Part shown: one piece after another, positions 34,677 to 42,312 of the stretch
Layout of the letters: each line of letters starts with the position of its first letter
How positions within the stretch are numbered: the stretch's first letter is position 1
NCBI GenBank assembly: GCA_027487435.1
Contig: JAIYDP010000425.1
Coordinates: 1 to 42,312, forward strand
Reading direction: 5' to 3'
Length of the DNA: 42,312 nt
Source of the DNA: Verrucomicrobiaceae bacterium
GTDB taxonomy: Bacteria > Verrucomicrobiota > Verrucomicrobiia > Verrucomicrobiales > Akkermansiaceae
Translations under genes and position numbers: made by a program
Notes under the pieces: generated by a model
The model's input: only the letters and a program-made list of their open reading frames with translations
Told to the model about the DNA's origin: nothing
The model's database searches: none

Positions 34677-35125
34677 ATTTCACCTGTGAAGTTGCCCGCA
34701 AAAACCAGCATTTTGCCGATGCTGATGCCCTGCTCTATACCCCGATTCAAGCGGAATTACGCTACAAGCAAAGTCGCGTTTACCACTTTGACTATGAAGG
34801 CGATTACGAAGCACTACGTGGCTTTGTCAAAGAGGTATTAGTTGATGAAGTGAGCCAAGAACTCCGTGAAACGGGCGTGCCGCTGGAGATGGATGCGCTT
34901 TTTCATCTCGACTACGGAATGAAGCCTGGTGCGCTCGATTTAGAAAAAGAAGCGATCATGCAATACTATCGCTCGCGCAGCGGAACGGCAAACTCGTTTC
35001 AATTGAAAAAGCTGGAAATTTCCCAACGTGTTTCCATTTTTGGCAGTGGAGATAAAGACATGCTAGTGACGAAATTCGTTAAAGATATCGTTAATCCAGC
35101 CATCCACAAATACATCATACACTAG
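34673..35125 (+). CDS. Unknown protein coupled to purC (possibly PurS-related)
   Basis: This is a 150-residue soluble protein without signal or membrane segments. It overlaps purC by 4 bases (ATGA), so it is a real gene linked to purine synthesis. The piece DYGMKPGALDLEKEAIMQYY recalls the 'lkpGvlDp.g.Ai...l' pattern of PurS, the small subunit of FGAM synthase. However, the protein is nearly twice PurS length and the match is in the second half. The first half has RVYHFDYEGDYEALRGFVKE, possibly a second domain. I cannot assign it; the PurS idea is weak. Confidence 0.72.
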   Translation: MNFTCEVARKNQHFADADALLYTPIQAELRYKQSRVYHFDYEGDYEALRGFVKEVLVDEVSQELRETGVPLEMDALFHLDYGMKPGALDLEKEAIMQYYRSRSGTANSFQLKKLEISQRVSIFGSGDKDMLVTKFVKDIVNPAIHKYIIH

Positions 35126-35218
35126 TTGAGCTCCATGTTGCCATGGTAGATCGGCTTGATCTCAAAAAAATAGTAACGGCATAAAAGACATCAATCAAAA
35201 AAACCTTTTTCAAACAAT

Positions 35219-37459
35219 ATGAGATCGAAGCGACAATACCCAAAATCATGGAGCGCTTGCACTGCGCTAATCCCGGCATGCGCTACACTGCTGATGTGGT
35301 TTTCATCGACCACCGTGGGGCGAGCTGTGAATGAGAAAGGTGACTGGCCATGGAACTTGAAATTGAGCGGTTATCATGATGCTGAGGTCGCTGAAGCCTT
35401 AGGCCAAGGATGGTTTATGAACGTAGGGCCGACAGGGATTCGTGCTCGCATCACTCACGAACACCCGAAATATCTCACGGTAAAATACGTTTTCAAGAAA
35501 TGCCCTGCAGCAGGCTTGATCAAAATCGATGACATCATCGTCGGCGCGAACGGTAAAAAAATGAACGTGGCTCACACCTTCGGGCGTGGAAGCCGAGGAC
35601 GTTCCACTTGGGATGGCCCGATGGTCGAGATGGCGAAATTGATCGAAGAAAGCCAAGGGAAAGACGGCAAGCTTGATTTGATGGTCTGGCCAGGAGGAAA
35701 TCAGCAGCAAGAAAAGGTTGTGAGCGTGAAAATTCCCGCTGTCGGACGTTTTTCGGCAACGTGGCCGTTTGATTGCAAGCGCTCCGATCAATTGATGATC
35801 GAGCTTTGCGACTTTATCGAATCCGAGCACAAGCGTGCCGGCCAATTTGAAAACAATGTCCACACTCATGGATCATGCGTTCTCGCACTCATGGCAAGTG
35901 GCGAAAAAAAGTATCAGCCCTTGATCAGAAATATTCTCTCCGACTACGGAAAGCGCCGCTACGACAGCACCAACGGCGACGGCTTCCCGGCTTGGGGGCA
36001 AGTACACGATGGCATCGTGATGGGAGAATACTACCTTTTGACGAAAGACTCGAAACTTAAGCCAGCCATGGAATCATTAGCCGATTGCTTGAACGATAGC
36101 GTCTGGCCCGAAACCGGTGGTTTGTCGCATCGTCCTTTTGCTGCGATCCAACGCCGCATGGCGGCAGGAGGTCCTAAGGGTTACGGCGCGATGGCTCTTC
36201 CTGCCGGCTTGGGCATGGTCGCCTTGAGCCTGTTCAAAGAAGCTGGACTGCCTTACGCTGAACCATCTTACCAACGCATCCACGAAGCTTTCCTTTGCTC
36301 TGTGGGGAAAAATGGAGCCATCGATTACGGATACAACATTTGGGATCATGCCGTCATCACTCTAGCCGACAAAAATGGATCACCAAAAAATAGCAAACGA
36401 GGAATTGGCTTCGAATGCTTAGAGGGGCTCAAGGGCATCGGTAAATACGATATTTTTTGGCCAACCAAAGCTGATAAGCGTTATAAGCCTACCGATTGGA
36501 TTGATCGTGAGGCCGAGACAAACCGCGTCTTCGACATGGGGGATAACAAGCGCTTGGTCGTTCGCAACATGTCGCCCAAAGAACCAAAGACGGCTTTCAC
36601 TCATGATGGTAACGCCGTAGATCACCATGCTCGCTCTGGCGTAGGCGCGCTAGCCCATAAGATTGGCAACGCTGGTAATCCATCTTGGGGATACCTAGGC
36701 GACCTCATGGCCGAGGGCTGCGCCAATAGTGGCAAAGGCTTGATGGATGGGCACGCCTCAACCCACATGCACGTCTTGTGGGGATCCCTAGGTGCTGCCA
36801 TGGCCGAGCCAAAAGCATTCCGCAAATATCTCGATGAGATCAAGTGGTGGATGATCATGGCGCAAACGCACAACGGTGGATTTGTCATTATGCCAGGGCG
36901 CGACTATGCTTCTACCGATCATGCCTATGGAACGCGTAATTTCCCCTCTGCTTGCGCGGCGTTAATTCTCTCGGTCAAAGAAAAAAAGCTGCGAATTACA
37001 GGAGCGACTTCATCCAAAATCGAAAGCAGCAAAGCCTCTTCAGCAATCCCCAGTTCCCGCGCAGCTCGCACGATGAATGAGGAAAAAATCAAATTGCTAG
37101 ATAAAGCGCTTTTTGACGCCTTGGCCGAGATCAGTCACAATGGCGAAGTCGAGGTTTTGCCCATTCAGATCTCGAAAGCCCATGCCAAAGTCCGATTTTT
37201 AACAGTGGAAAATAAGACCCACGTAACCTTCCAAGCACTACAAAGTGAAGCAAAAGCCTCCTTCGCCTACGCAGATTTAACAAAACAAGACCGCGCCGCA
37301 CTCGCCCGCGTTGTTGCAGAAATACGCACCAATCACCCTGAAGCCCAAGCCATGGCCGGTGCTTACCAAGAGATCTGCGGGCAGACGGACCTTGCCGATC
37401 CCTATTATAAAAAAGCCGGTGAAGATTTCACCAAGACCATCAACGGCTTCTTCGAATAA
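35219..37459 (+). CDS. Secreted PDZ-like plus alpha-toroid protein (DUF6288-type)
   Basis: The protein has 746 residues with a long signal peptide (hydrophobic about 13-28, likely cleavage near GRA-V). Residues about 40-170 include a PDZ-like domain (GPTGIRARITHEHPKYL, VKYVFKKCPAAGLIKIDDII, VGANGKKM). Residues about 190-600 form a helical, toroid-like region with HTHGSCVLALMASGEKKYQP and GDGFPAWGQVHDGIVMGEYY. A C-terminal region from about 610 (MNEEKIKLLDKALFDAL) ends in TPR-like helices. This layout fits the verrucomicrobial and planctomycetal DUF6288 proteins. Function unknown; probably periplasmic. It is a single gene with its own A/T-rich upstream region. Confidence 0.8.
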   Translation: MRSKRQYPKSWSACTALIPACATLLMWFSSTTVGRAVNEKGDWPWNLKLSGYHDAEVAEALGQGWFMNVGPTGIRARITHEHPKYLTVKYVFKKCPAAGLIKIDDIIVGANGKKMNVAHTFGRGSRGRSTWDGPMVEMAKLIEESQGKDGKLDLMVWPGGNQQQEKVVSVKIPAVGRFSATWPFDCKRSDQLMIELCDFIESEHKRAGQFENNVHTHGSCVLALMASGEKKYQPLIRNILSDYGKRRYDSTNGDGFPAWGQVHDGIVMGEYYLLTKDSKLKPAMESLADCLNDSVWPETGGLSHRPFAAIQRRMAAGGPKGYGAMALPAGLGMVALSLFKEAGLPYAEPSYQRIHEAFLCSVGKNGAIDYGYNIWDHAVITLADKNGSPKNSKRGIGFECLEGLKGIGKYDIFWPTKADKRYKPTDWIDREAETNRVFDMGDNKRLVVRNMSPKEPKTAFTHDGNAVDHHARSGVGALAHKIGNAGNPSWGYLGDLMAEGCANSGKGLMDGHASTHMHVLWGSLGAAMAEPKAFRKYLDEIKWWMIMAQTHNGGFVIMPGRDYASTDHAYGTRNFPSACAALILSVKEKKLRITGATSSKIESSKASSAIPSSRAARTMNEEKIKLLDKALFDALAEISHNGEVEVLPIQISKAHAKVRFLTVENKTHVTFQALQSEAKASFAYADLTKQDRAALARVVAEIRTNHPEAQAMAGAYQEICGQTDLADPYYKKAGEDFTKTINGFFE

Positions 37460-37534
37460 ACATCCCCGCCTTTCCTTGTCTTCGGGTCTAGCAATTCTTG
37501 CCGCAGTAGATTTTTTTCATTGAATGATAAAATT

Positions 37535-37550
37535 TTCAGAATATTGTGAA
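37535..37550. promoter_or_regulatory. Near-perfect palindrome upstream of GbsR/MarR gene
   Basis: TTCAGAATATTGTGAA is symmetric at 14 of 16 positions (TTCA-AATATT-TGAA). It lies 24 bases before the GTG start of the regulator gene, a position expected for an autoregulatory operator. Confidence 0.5.
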
Positions 37551-37574
37551 TTCCAGATCGTGAAGTAGCAAAAA

Positions 37575-38099
37575 GTGGAAACGGAAATCAACGAGGTAAA
37601 ACAACTGCGTGAAGAATTTGTCGCGCAATGGGGGGCTCTAGGCTCGCAATGGGGCATCAATCGCACTATGGCGCAGATCCATGCACTGCTGATGACCACC
37701 TGTGAACCGATGACCACCGATGACCTAATGTCAGAGTTAGCGATCAGTCGCGGAAACGCTCATGCGAACGTCAAAGAGTTGATCGCTTGGGGTTTGGTGC
37801 GCACGGTGATCCGTAGGGGCGAGCGAAAAGAATTCTTCGAGGCAGAAAAAGATGTTTGGGAAATCGCCCGCACTGTGGCACGCGAGCGCAAACGACGCGA
37901 GATCGATCCTGCGCTCGGAGTCTTGCGCGAGTGTGTTGAGAAAAGCCGAACCATGAAAAGTGCGGAAGCAGAAGCATTTCACAAGCAGATGAAAGCTTTG
38001 GAAGAATTTGTCAGTTTCTCCTCAAGAGTCGCAGACCAAATTGCAGCTATGAAGCACGGCTACGCCATCCAATTGGTCGCTAAGCTCTTTGGAAAATAA
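37575..38099 (+). CDS. GbsR/MarR-family transcription regulator
   Basis: The protein has 174 residues from a GTG start at 37575. It has a winged helix at about 30-95 (GSQWGINRTMAQIHALLMTT, then MTTDDLMSELAISRGNAHAN as recognition helix, and GLVRTVIRRGERKEFFEAE as wing). A C-terminal helical part of about 75 residues follows. The WG....N....I...L pattern belongs to the GbsR group of MarR-like regulators, known from control of choline/glycine-betaine genes and in other bacteria of surface or transport genes. No osmolyte gene is in the window. The gene converges with the membrane protein gene at 38132-38716. Confidence 0.9.
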   Translation: METEINEVKQLREEFVAQWGALGSQWGINRTMAQIHALLMTTCEPMTTDDLMSELAISRGNAHANVKELIAWGLVRTVIRRGERKEFFEAEKDVWEIARTVARERKRREIDPALGVLRECVEKSRTMKSAEAEAFHKQMKALEEFVSFSSRVADQIAAMKHGYAIQLVAKLFGK

Positions 38100-38131
38100 A
38101 CAACGATCTTTTTTATAACCCCAAATCCGAC

Positions 38132-38716
38132 TTACGAATCGGAGATGTTTGCAGATGTTGTTGTACTGCCTTTTTCTGAATTTTTGTCAATGTGCCCCTC
38201 AATGCGGATCGTCGGATGGGTCGTTCTGAAAAATCGTAACAGCATAGGTCTGCTTTTATGGGAAACCACGGTTGCCATGTAGGGCAATCTGATCCTCTCA
38301 CCGTATGTTGTGATGATGACAAAATGGAATCCATCAGATTCATCCCAATAGATCTGGGCAACATCCTGTATTGCGAGCTGTTTTTCTTGGCCTATGAAGC
38401 CCCAACAGATGTTCTCTTGGTCCACGCTGAAAACATGAGTTAGTGCGCCGCCCGTCATCATCCACGCGCCACGCAAGCAGATGATGAAAAGGGCTAGTCC
38501 AGCGATACCGAAGATCAGTTCTATCGAAGCTCTTCCTTCTGCACCAATTCGGTGAAATCCAAGCAGCATAAACAGTATCGACAAAAATAACGAGAACATA
38601 AGCCCAAAGAAAGCTAGGATTCTTGAATCCTTCTTTGTCCGATGAAATGCTTTCCTATTCGATACCATTTCTTTGGTTGTCCCTTGTTGTGCTGAGTCCG
38701 TGGACGCTGGTTTCAT
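38132..38716 (-). CDS. Two-helix membrane protein with PH-like domain, unknown
   Basis: The protein has 194 residues. A polar basic N-terminus of about 30 residues is followed by two membrane helices (about 33-55 and 67-87). A cytosolic beta-rich part follows with ALTHVFSVDQENICWGFIGQ, QLAIQDVAQIYWDES and FHFVIITTYGERIRLPYM. The helix-hairpin plus PH-like order is common in small bacterial membrane proteins. I know no named family. The coding frame is clear and convergent with the GbsR gene, only 32 bases apart. Confidence 0.7.
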   Translation of the reverse strand: MKPASTDSAQQGTTKEMVSNRKAFHRTKKDSRILAFFGLMFSLFLSILFMLLGFHRIGAEGRASIELIFGIAGLALFIICLRGAWMMTGGALTHVFSVDQENICWGFIGQEKQLAIQDVAQIYWDESDGFHFVIITTYGERIRLPYMATVVSHKSRPMLLRFFRTTHPTIRIEGHIDKNSEKGSTTTSANISDS

Positions 38717-38962
38717 AGGTTCGTCATTTTAGCGCCAGCGGATCTACACTTCTCGACCATGAAGTTGAGCGATGCCAGTGGTATCTGTGCCGTAGGAGCT
38801 GGCGAGTTTATGGCACCTCGGAAAGCAAGCGCACCATGCCCTTTTCATCATCGATGAATTAACTTGGACTTCGAACTGGTGTGGCATGTTAGATCGTTTT
38901 TTGTATTTTCGCAAAGAATAAGGAGCGGTGGCGAGGAACGGTAGCGCCACTCGAAAACGAGA
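38717..38962. other. Intergenic region with two possible hairpins
   Basis: I see no supported gene here. Possible stems: GTGCCGTA / TATGGCAC (38787-38794 with 38809-38816, one G-U pair) and GTGGCG / CGCCAC (38928-38933 with 38945-38950). A 68-codon minus-strand frame across it shows no protein-like pattern. Confidence 0.4.
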
Positions 38963-39262
38963 TTAAGGGTCGTAGTGACGAGGGTCATTTCGAATCGGGA
39001 TGATTTTCTCGTTGTTCTCATTGGGATTGGCAGTCTCGATTCGCTTCCATTGTTTTGATGCTTTCACCTTTGACATTGCTTGCTCATCGGCGAAAAAACG
39101 AACCAAACCGCAATCCTGACATATCGTCGGGTAAAGCTTGGCGTCGCTAAGGAAGCTGCCCAACCCCGGCAAGTGAATGGAATGTATGTTTCCACTAACT
39201 CCTGCCATATTGATGAAGATATTTTTTCCACTACAAATGGGACAGGTCGGTTCGATTTTCAT
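38963..39262 (-). CDS. Small zinc-ribbon protein, unknown
   Basis: This is a 99-residue soluble protein with two CxxC pairs: EPTCPICSGK near the N-terminus and TICQDCGLVRFFAD at about residues 47-60. These four cysteines make a zinc ribbon. The tail is polar with many Asn/Lys. I cannot name a family. It is flanked by other small hypothetical genes on the same strand. Confidence 0.72.
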   Translation of the reverse strand: MKIEPTCPICSGKNIFINMAGVSGNIHSIHLPGLGSFLSDAKLYPTICQDCGLVRFFADEQAMSKVKASKQWKRIETANPNENNEKIIPIRNDPRHYDP

Positions 39263-39368
39263 GAGATTTCCTTTTGATCCTTGCGAAAGTCTGAATCAAC
39301 GTAATGGGAAATGGAAGCCTGAATTCACTAACGAGCCTTACCCGCCGTCGAGTAGGTCACAATGCGGA

Positions 39369-39692
39369 TTAAAAGTATCCGCAATCATCGACCAACTCTG
39401 CTAAATCAGAATACCATGCCCCCGAATCACCCAACCACAGTTTATCGAAAAACATAAGCCCCCAATTTCGGTCAGTTCCTCGATAGCCTGACTCTGAAAA
39501 TCCTAAGCAAACATTGTTTTCAGGAATGATAGCGAAAATCCAGACGGTTTCAGAATCACATGCGTCATAGGCTCTAACCTGGGCAAAGGGAGTTACGAAG
39601 CGCTTGCGGATATCATCTTTCAATCTGGCATCAAACTTTGATAACTCTGATCCTACGATTCCTTCTATCGAATTTGCATCCATTATCCTCAA
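39369..39692 (-). CDS. Hypothetical small soluble protein
   Basis: The protein has 107 residues (or 104 from Met4, MDANSIEGIVGSEL). The second half has a protein-like pattern: ETVWIFAIIPENNVCLGFSE, then NWGLMFFDKLWLGDSGAWYS and a final DLAELVDDCGYF. 'Y/GFSESG...WGL.F....G.DS.WY..L' resembles a widespread short family without known function. It lies upstream of the zinc-ribbon gene, with a 106-base gap, on the same strand. Confidence 0.65.
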   Translation of the reverse strand: MRIMDANSIEGIVGSELSKFDARLKDDIRKRFVTPFAQVRAYDACDSETVWIFAIIPENNVCLGFSESGYRGTDRNWGLMFFDKLWLGDSGAWYSDLAELVDDCGYF

Positions 39693-39767
39693 GTTCTGCG
39701 GCAGCTCGTATTGAAGCGTCCGGTTGGGACGATAGACAACCGTCCGATGTTTCGGGAACTTGTATTG

Positions 39768-41066
39768 TTATGCGAAGAGATCGAGGATGGGCGTACCTTT
39801 GTCGGCGATTTTGAAGGGGCGTTTGCTGGGGGACATGACGACGAGGTCGTGCGGCAGGCCTACGGCGTGGGCAATGGTGGCGTTGAAGTCTTGCACTGTG
39901 ACGGGATCCTTTCGGACTTTGTTGCCGATGGCATCGGTTTCGCCGTATTTCATGCCGCCTTTGATGCCGCCACCTGCGAGCAGGCAACTGAACGCGCTGG
40001 GATGGTGATCGCGTCCGTCGCTGTGTTCGGCTTTGATTTCTGGTGTTCGTCCGAATTCTGTGGATACGACGACCAAGGTGTCTTGCAGTTTTCCGCGTTT
40101 TTCTAAGTCGGTGATTAAGGCGGCGTAGGCTTGGTCGAACTCTTGGCACCGGCCTTCTACGGCGGTGAAGTTATCATAGTGGGTGTCCCAGCCACCGAGT
40201 TGGACTTCGACGAAGCGGACACCGTGCTCGATCAATCGACGCGCGAGCAAGCAGCCTTGGGCGAAACGTCCGGTGCCGTAAAGTTTTTTGGTTGCTGCGG
40301 ATTCTTGGTCGATGTTGAAGGCGGCAAGATCCTTCGAGTTCATCAAACGAATCGCCTCTTGGTAGAGGTCTTGGTAGGCTTGCACGTCGGCGTTGGCGTA
40401 GCGCTCGTGGAATTTTTTGTTGAGCTTGTCTGCCAACGATAGGCGGCGGTCAAAATTTTCTTTGGAGACCTCGCTGACGCGGCGAGAGTCTTGCAGTCCG
40501 TCTTGCGGGCTGCCGATGGGAGCGGCGGCATATTTGGCTCCAAAAAAGCCCGCGCCTGAGTGGTCAGCTGGGGTGTCGATGGAAACAAAGCCTGGGATAT
40601 CGGGATTGATGCGTCCGCCGAGCTTCATAACCCAAGAGCCCATGGAGGGATGTTTGATGGTGCCGCGCATGGCGTAACTGGTGTGCATGATGTAAGCGCC
40701 TTGTTCGTGGGCACCTTGGAGGGAGTTCATGGAATTGATCACGCAGACCTGATTCATGATTTCTGCTGTTTTCGGCAAGTAATGGCCGAGCATGACATCG
40801 GTCGCCTTGCTAGGGATGGTGGTGGTCTTGCCCATGACATCCTTTTTCTTGGGCTTGGGATCAAAGGTATCCAGGTGACTCATGCCGCCGGACATGTAGA
40901 GGTAAATGATGTGCTTGGCTTTGGCTCCCGTAGCAGCTTCTTTTGGAGCGGCTTCGGCGAGGTGTGTGCCCATCATCGGGAAGAGATGGACACCGAGCAA
41001 GGTGCGTGCCGCGTTGGAGAGAAAGCTACGGCGGGTGATTTCGTCGGTATGGGTGAAATCGTTCAT
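39768..41066 (-). CDS. DUF1501 Tat-exported sulfatase-like protein (pair 2)
   Basis: The protein has 432 residues with the Tat motif ITRRSFLSNAA (10-20). DUF1501 landmarks are IIYLYMSGGMSHLDTFDPKP, HEQGAYIMHTSYAMRG, VSTEFGRTPEI and SDGRDHHPSAFSCLLAGGG, followed by VRKDPVTVQDFNATIAHAVG. It is a paralogue of the protein at 9070-10500 and occurs in the same order downstream of a DUF1553 gene, 21 bases apart. The metal-binding EFGRTP and DHHP blocks are present. It belongs to another subfamily than the first (about 45 residues shorter, different middle region), so the two pairs probably have different targets. Confidence 0.93.
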   Translation of the reverse strand: MNDFTHTDEITRRSFLSNAARTLLGVHLFPMMGTHLAEAAPKEAATGAKAKHIIYLYMSGGMSHLDTFDPKPKKKDVMGKTTTIPSKATDVMLGHYLPKTAEIMNQVCVINSMNSLQGAHEQGAYIMHTSYAMRGTIKHPSMGSWVMKLGGRINPDIPGFVSIDTPADHSGAGFFGAKYAAAPIGSPQDGLQDSRRVSEVSKENFDRRLSLADKLNKKFHERYANADVQAYQDLYQEAIRLMNSKDLAAFNIDQESAATKKLYGTGRFAQGCLLARRLIEHGVRFVEVQLGGWDTHYDNFTAVEGRCQEFDQAYAALITDLEKRGKLQDTLVVVSTEFGRTPEIKAEHSDGRDHHPSAFSCLLAGGGIKGGMKYGETDAIGNKVRKDPVTVQDFNATIAHAVGLPHDLVVMSPSKRPFKIADKGTPILDLFA

Positions 41067-41087
41067 GATCTTGGTGGTAGGTTGGGT

Positions 41088-42312
41088 TTATTGAAGGAAA
41101 AGGAATTCGGAGGACATGACAAGGGCAGAGACGATATTGCGCAGGCCTTGTTGCTTGTCAGTGGAGCTCAGTTCTTCTTTCATCCATGACATTTCTTCGG
41201 CGTTAGGTGGACGGTTCAGGATGGCGATGTAAATCCGGCGAATGGTTTCTTCGTCGTTCTTCGCACCAGCGAGTCCTTTGTAAAGGTGCGCATCGGGGTT
41301 GTTGACCAATTGTTTTTGCACGAAGCCATTCATTAACGAAAGCACTTGTCCGACGTTTGGCTCGCGGCTTGCGGCTTCTACGACGTCGCGTTCGGATTGG
41401 CCGAAGAGATAGAGAAAATGCGAGCGTGGGGCAGGGGAGGGGAGTTCTGATGCTCGTACTTGTGCTGATCCTTGGTAGGTGGTGAATTGGGACATCATGC
41501 TCATGCCGTTGCCGGAGCCGCCGCCAGGAGTGCTGGATTGAATGGCGGAAACAAAAGAAGTGAAGTACTCGCGGACTTCTTTTTCGGACTTCAGCGCGAG
41601 TAATTCTTGAGAGAGTTGCGGCATGGTTTTCTGCCCGCGGAGAATGGGCTTGCCGTTGAGGTAGATGCGGTCGTCTAGCGAGCGGAGGGGCTTTTTATCT
41701 GGGTCGCCACCGGCTAAGGTGATCAGTGAATCCCAGATCATTTCGGATGAAAGGCGTTCGATTTTTCGCCCATGGAAGTCATCGCCAGTCTCGACGCTCG
41801 AGGGCTGCGGATTGGTGGCGAATTGGAAGGTGCGCGTGAGCATGAGGATGTTTTGAAAGGCCTTGAGGTCGTAATTTAAGTCCTGCATGGTCTTGCTAAG
41901 GTGCGCCATCAATTCGGGGGCATGAGTTTTTTCCGCAGGAATGTATTCATCCACAGGTTCGTAGATGCCTTTGCCCATGATGCGTTTCCACATACGATTG
42001 GCGATGACACTGGCAAATTGATCCCCCGTCTTGGTGGTGACCCATTTGGCGAGTTCTTCGCGACCATGGCCTTCGCTCTTTACAGCAGACATGCGGACAG
42101 GTTTGCCAAAAGGGGTTTTGGCACCGATCATCTCGCCTGGTTTCGCATCGCGGTATTGGTAATCTGAAGGCAGAGCGATACGCCCACTACCTGAACCACT
42201 GAGGCTCATGCCATAGACTTTGTCCCAGAGGATTTGCGCGATGTTGTATTCTTTGCTGCGTCGGCGATCCTCTTCTCGAAGCTCGCTCCACAGCGGCTGC
42301 ATATACTTTTGA
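41088..42312 (-). CDS. DUF1553-containing PSD1-family protein, C-terminal part (pair 2), truncated by window edge
   Basis: The frame stays open to the right edge (QKYM before the first internal Met), so the start and the cytochrome/DUF1549 part lie outside. The visible ~408 residues carry DUF1553: EELAKWVTTKTGDQFASVIA, NRMWKRIMGKGIYEPVDEY, LNYDLKAFQNILMLTRTFQF, SSEMIWDSLITLAGGD and PSPAPRSHFLYLFGQSERDV, then a four-helix end with LSLMNGFVQKQLVNNPDAHL. A Gly/Ser/Met-rich linker (GGGSGNGMSMMSQ) splits the domain. It pairs with the DUF1501 gene that follows. Confidence 0.92.
   Translation of the reverse strand, partial: QKYMQPLWSELREEDRRRSKEYNIAQILWDKVYGMSLSGSGSGRIALPSDYQYRDAKPGEMIGAKTPFGKPVRMSAVKSEGHGREELAKWVTTKTGDQFASVIANRMWKRIMGKGIYEPVDEYIPAEKTHAPELMAHLSKTMQDLNYDLKAFQNILMLTRTFQFATNPQPSSVETGDDFHGRKIERLSSEMIWDSLITLAGGDPDKKPLRSLDDRIYLNGKPILRGQKTMPQLSQELLALKSEKEVREYFTSFVSAIQSSTPGGGSGNGMSMMSQFTTYQGSAQVRASELPSPAPRSHFLYLFGQSERDVVEAASREPNVGQVLSLMNGFVQKQLVNNPDAHLYKGLAGAKNDEETIRRIYIAILNRPPNAEEMSWMKEELSSTDKQQGLRNIVSALVMSSEFLFLQ

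Noticed and set aside
38744-38950. 68-codon minus-strand frame in the intergenic region
   Set aside because: Composition and lack of motif look random; the region shows hairpins instead.

Overview
The window looks like a chromosomal piece of a member of the Verrucomicrobiota (PVC superphylum). The signs are two paired gene sets of the DUF1549/DUF1553 cytochrome-like type plus a DUF1501 Tat protein, a DUF1080 (3-keto-disaccharide hydrolase) protein, a very long autotransporter-strand-repeat (PATR) protein, a DUF6288-type protein, an SHD1-metalloprotease, and many small lipoproteins. Base composition is moderate, and many starts have no clear Shine-Dalgarno sequence. I see no tRNA, rRNA, CRISPR array, phage block or intact insertion sequence.

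Layout. 1-2.2 kb: the 3' part of a membrane metal-dependent hydrolase, a DUF1080 protein, a dispersed repeat copy, and two tiny envelope genes (an Lmo0937-like membrane peptide and an entericidin-like lipoprotein). 2.4-8.5 kb: the giant PATR surface protein with a strong terminator, followed by a second, inverted copy of the dispersed repeat. 8.8-14.4 kb: a DUF1549/DUF1553 + DUF1501 operon with a divergent PAS-AraC regulator. 14.5-22.8 kb: a PcfJ-like protein, a Tat-exported metzincin-type protease, a glycine-zipper lipoprotein, hrpB and engB, an L,D-transpeptidase, a BamE-like lipoprotein and a pterin dehydratase. 22.9-24.4 kb: a degenerate kinase fused through one membrane segment to an FGE-like domain.

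24.5-32.9 kb is a long run of minus-strand genes. It starts with cytochrome oxidase subunit I, then III, IV, two tiny membrane proteins and subunit II. It continues directly into a three-gene cassette: a retropepsin-like 'zinc protease', an inactive-transglutaminase 7TM protein and a RimK-like ATP-grasp ligase. The oxidase is unusual in several ways. Subunit I keeps the D-channel but has leucine where the K-channel lysine should be. Subunit II has glutamine in place of the CuA-loop Mg-ligand glutamate. Subunit III carries an insertion of about 340 residues between membrane helices. A textbook CRP/FNR-type palindrome lies in the divergent upstream region. This oxidase is the best candidate in the window for something not well described.

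33.3-38.7 kb: a second L,D-transpeptidase, purC with an overlapping unknown gene that may be PurS-related, a DUF6288-type protein, a GbsR/MarR regulator with a palindromic upstream site, and a membrane protein. 39-42.3 kb: two small hypothetical proteins and a second DUF1501 + DUF1553 pair that runs off the right edge. All calls come from reading the sequence; no database search was run.
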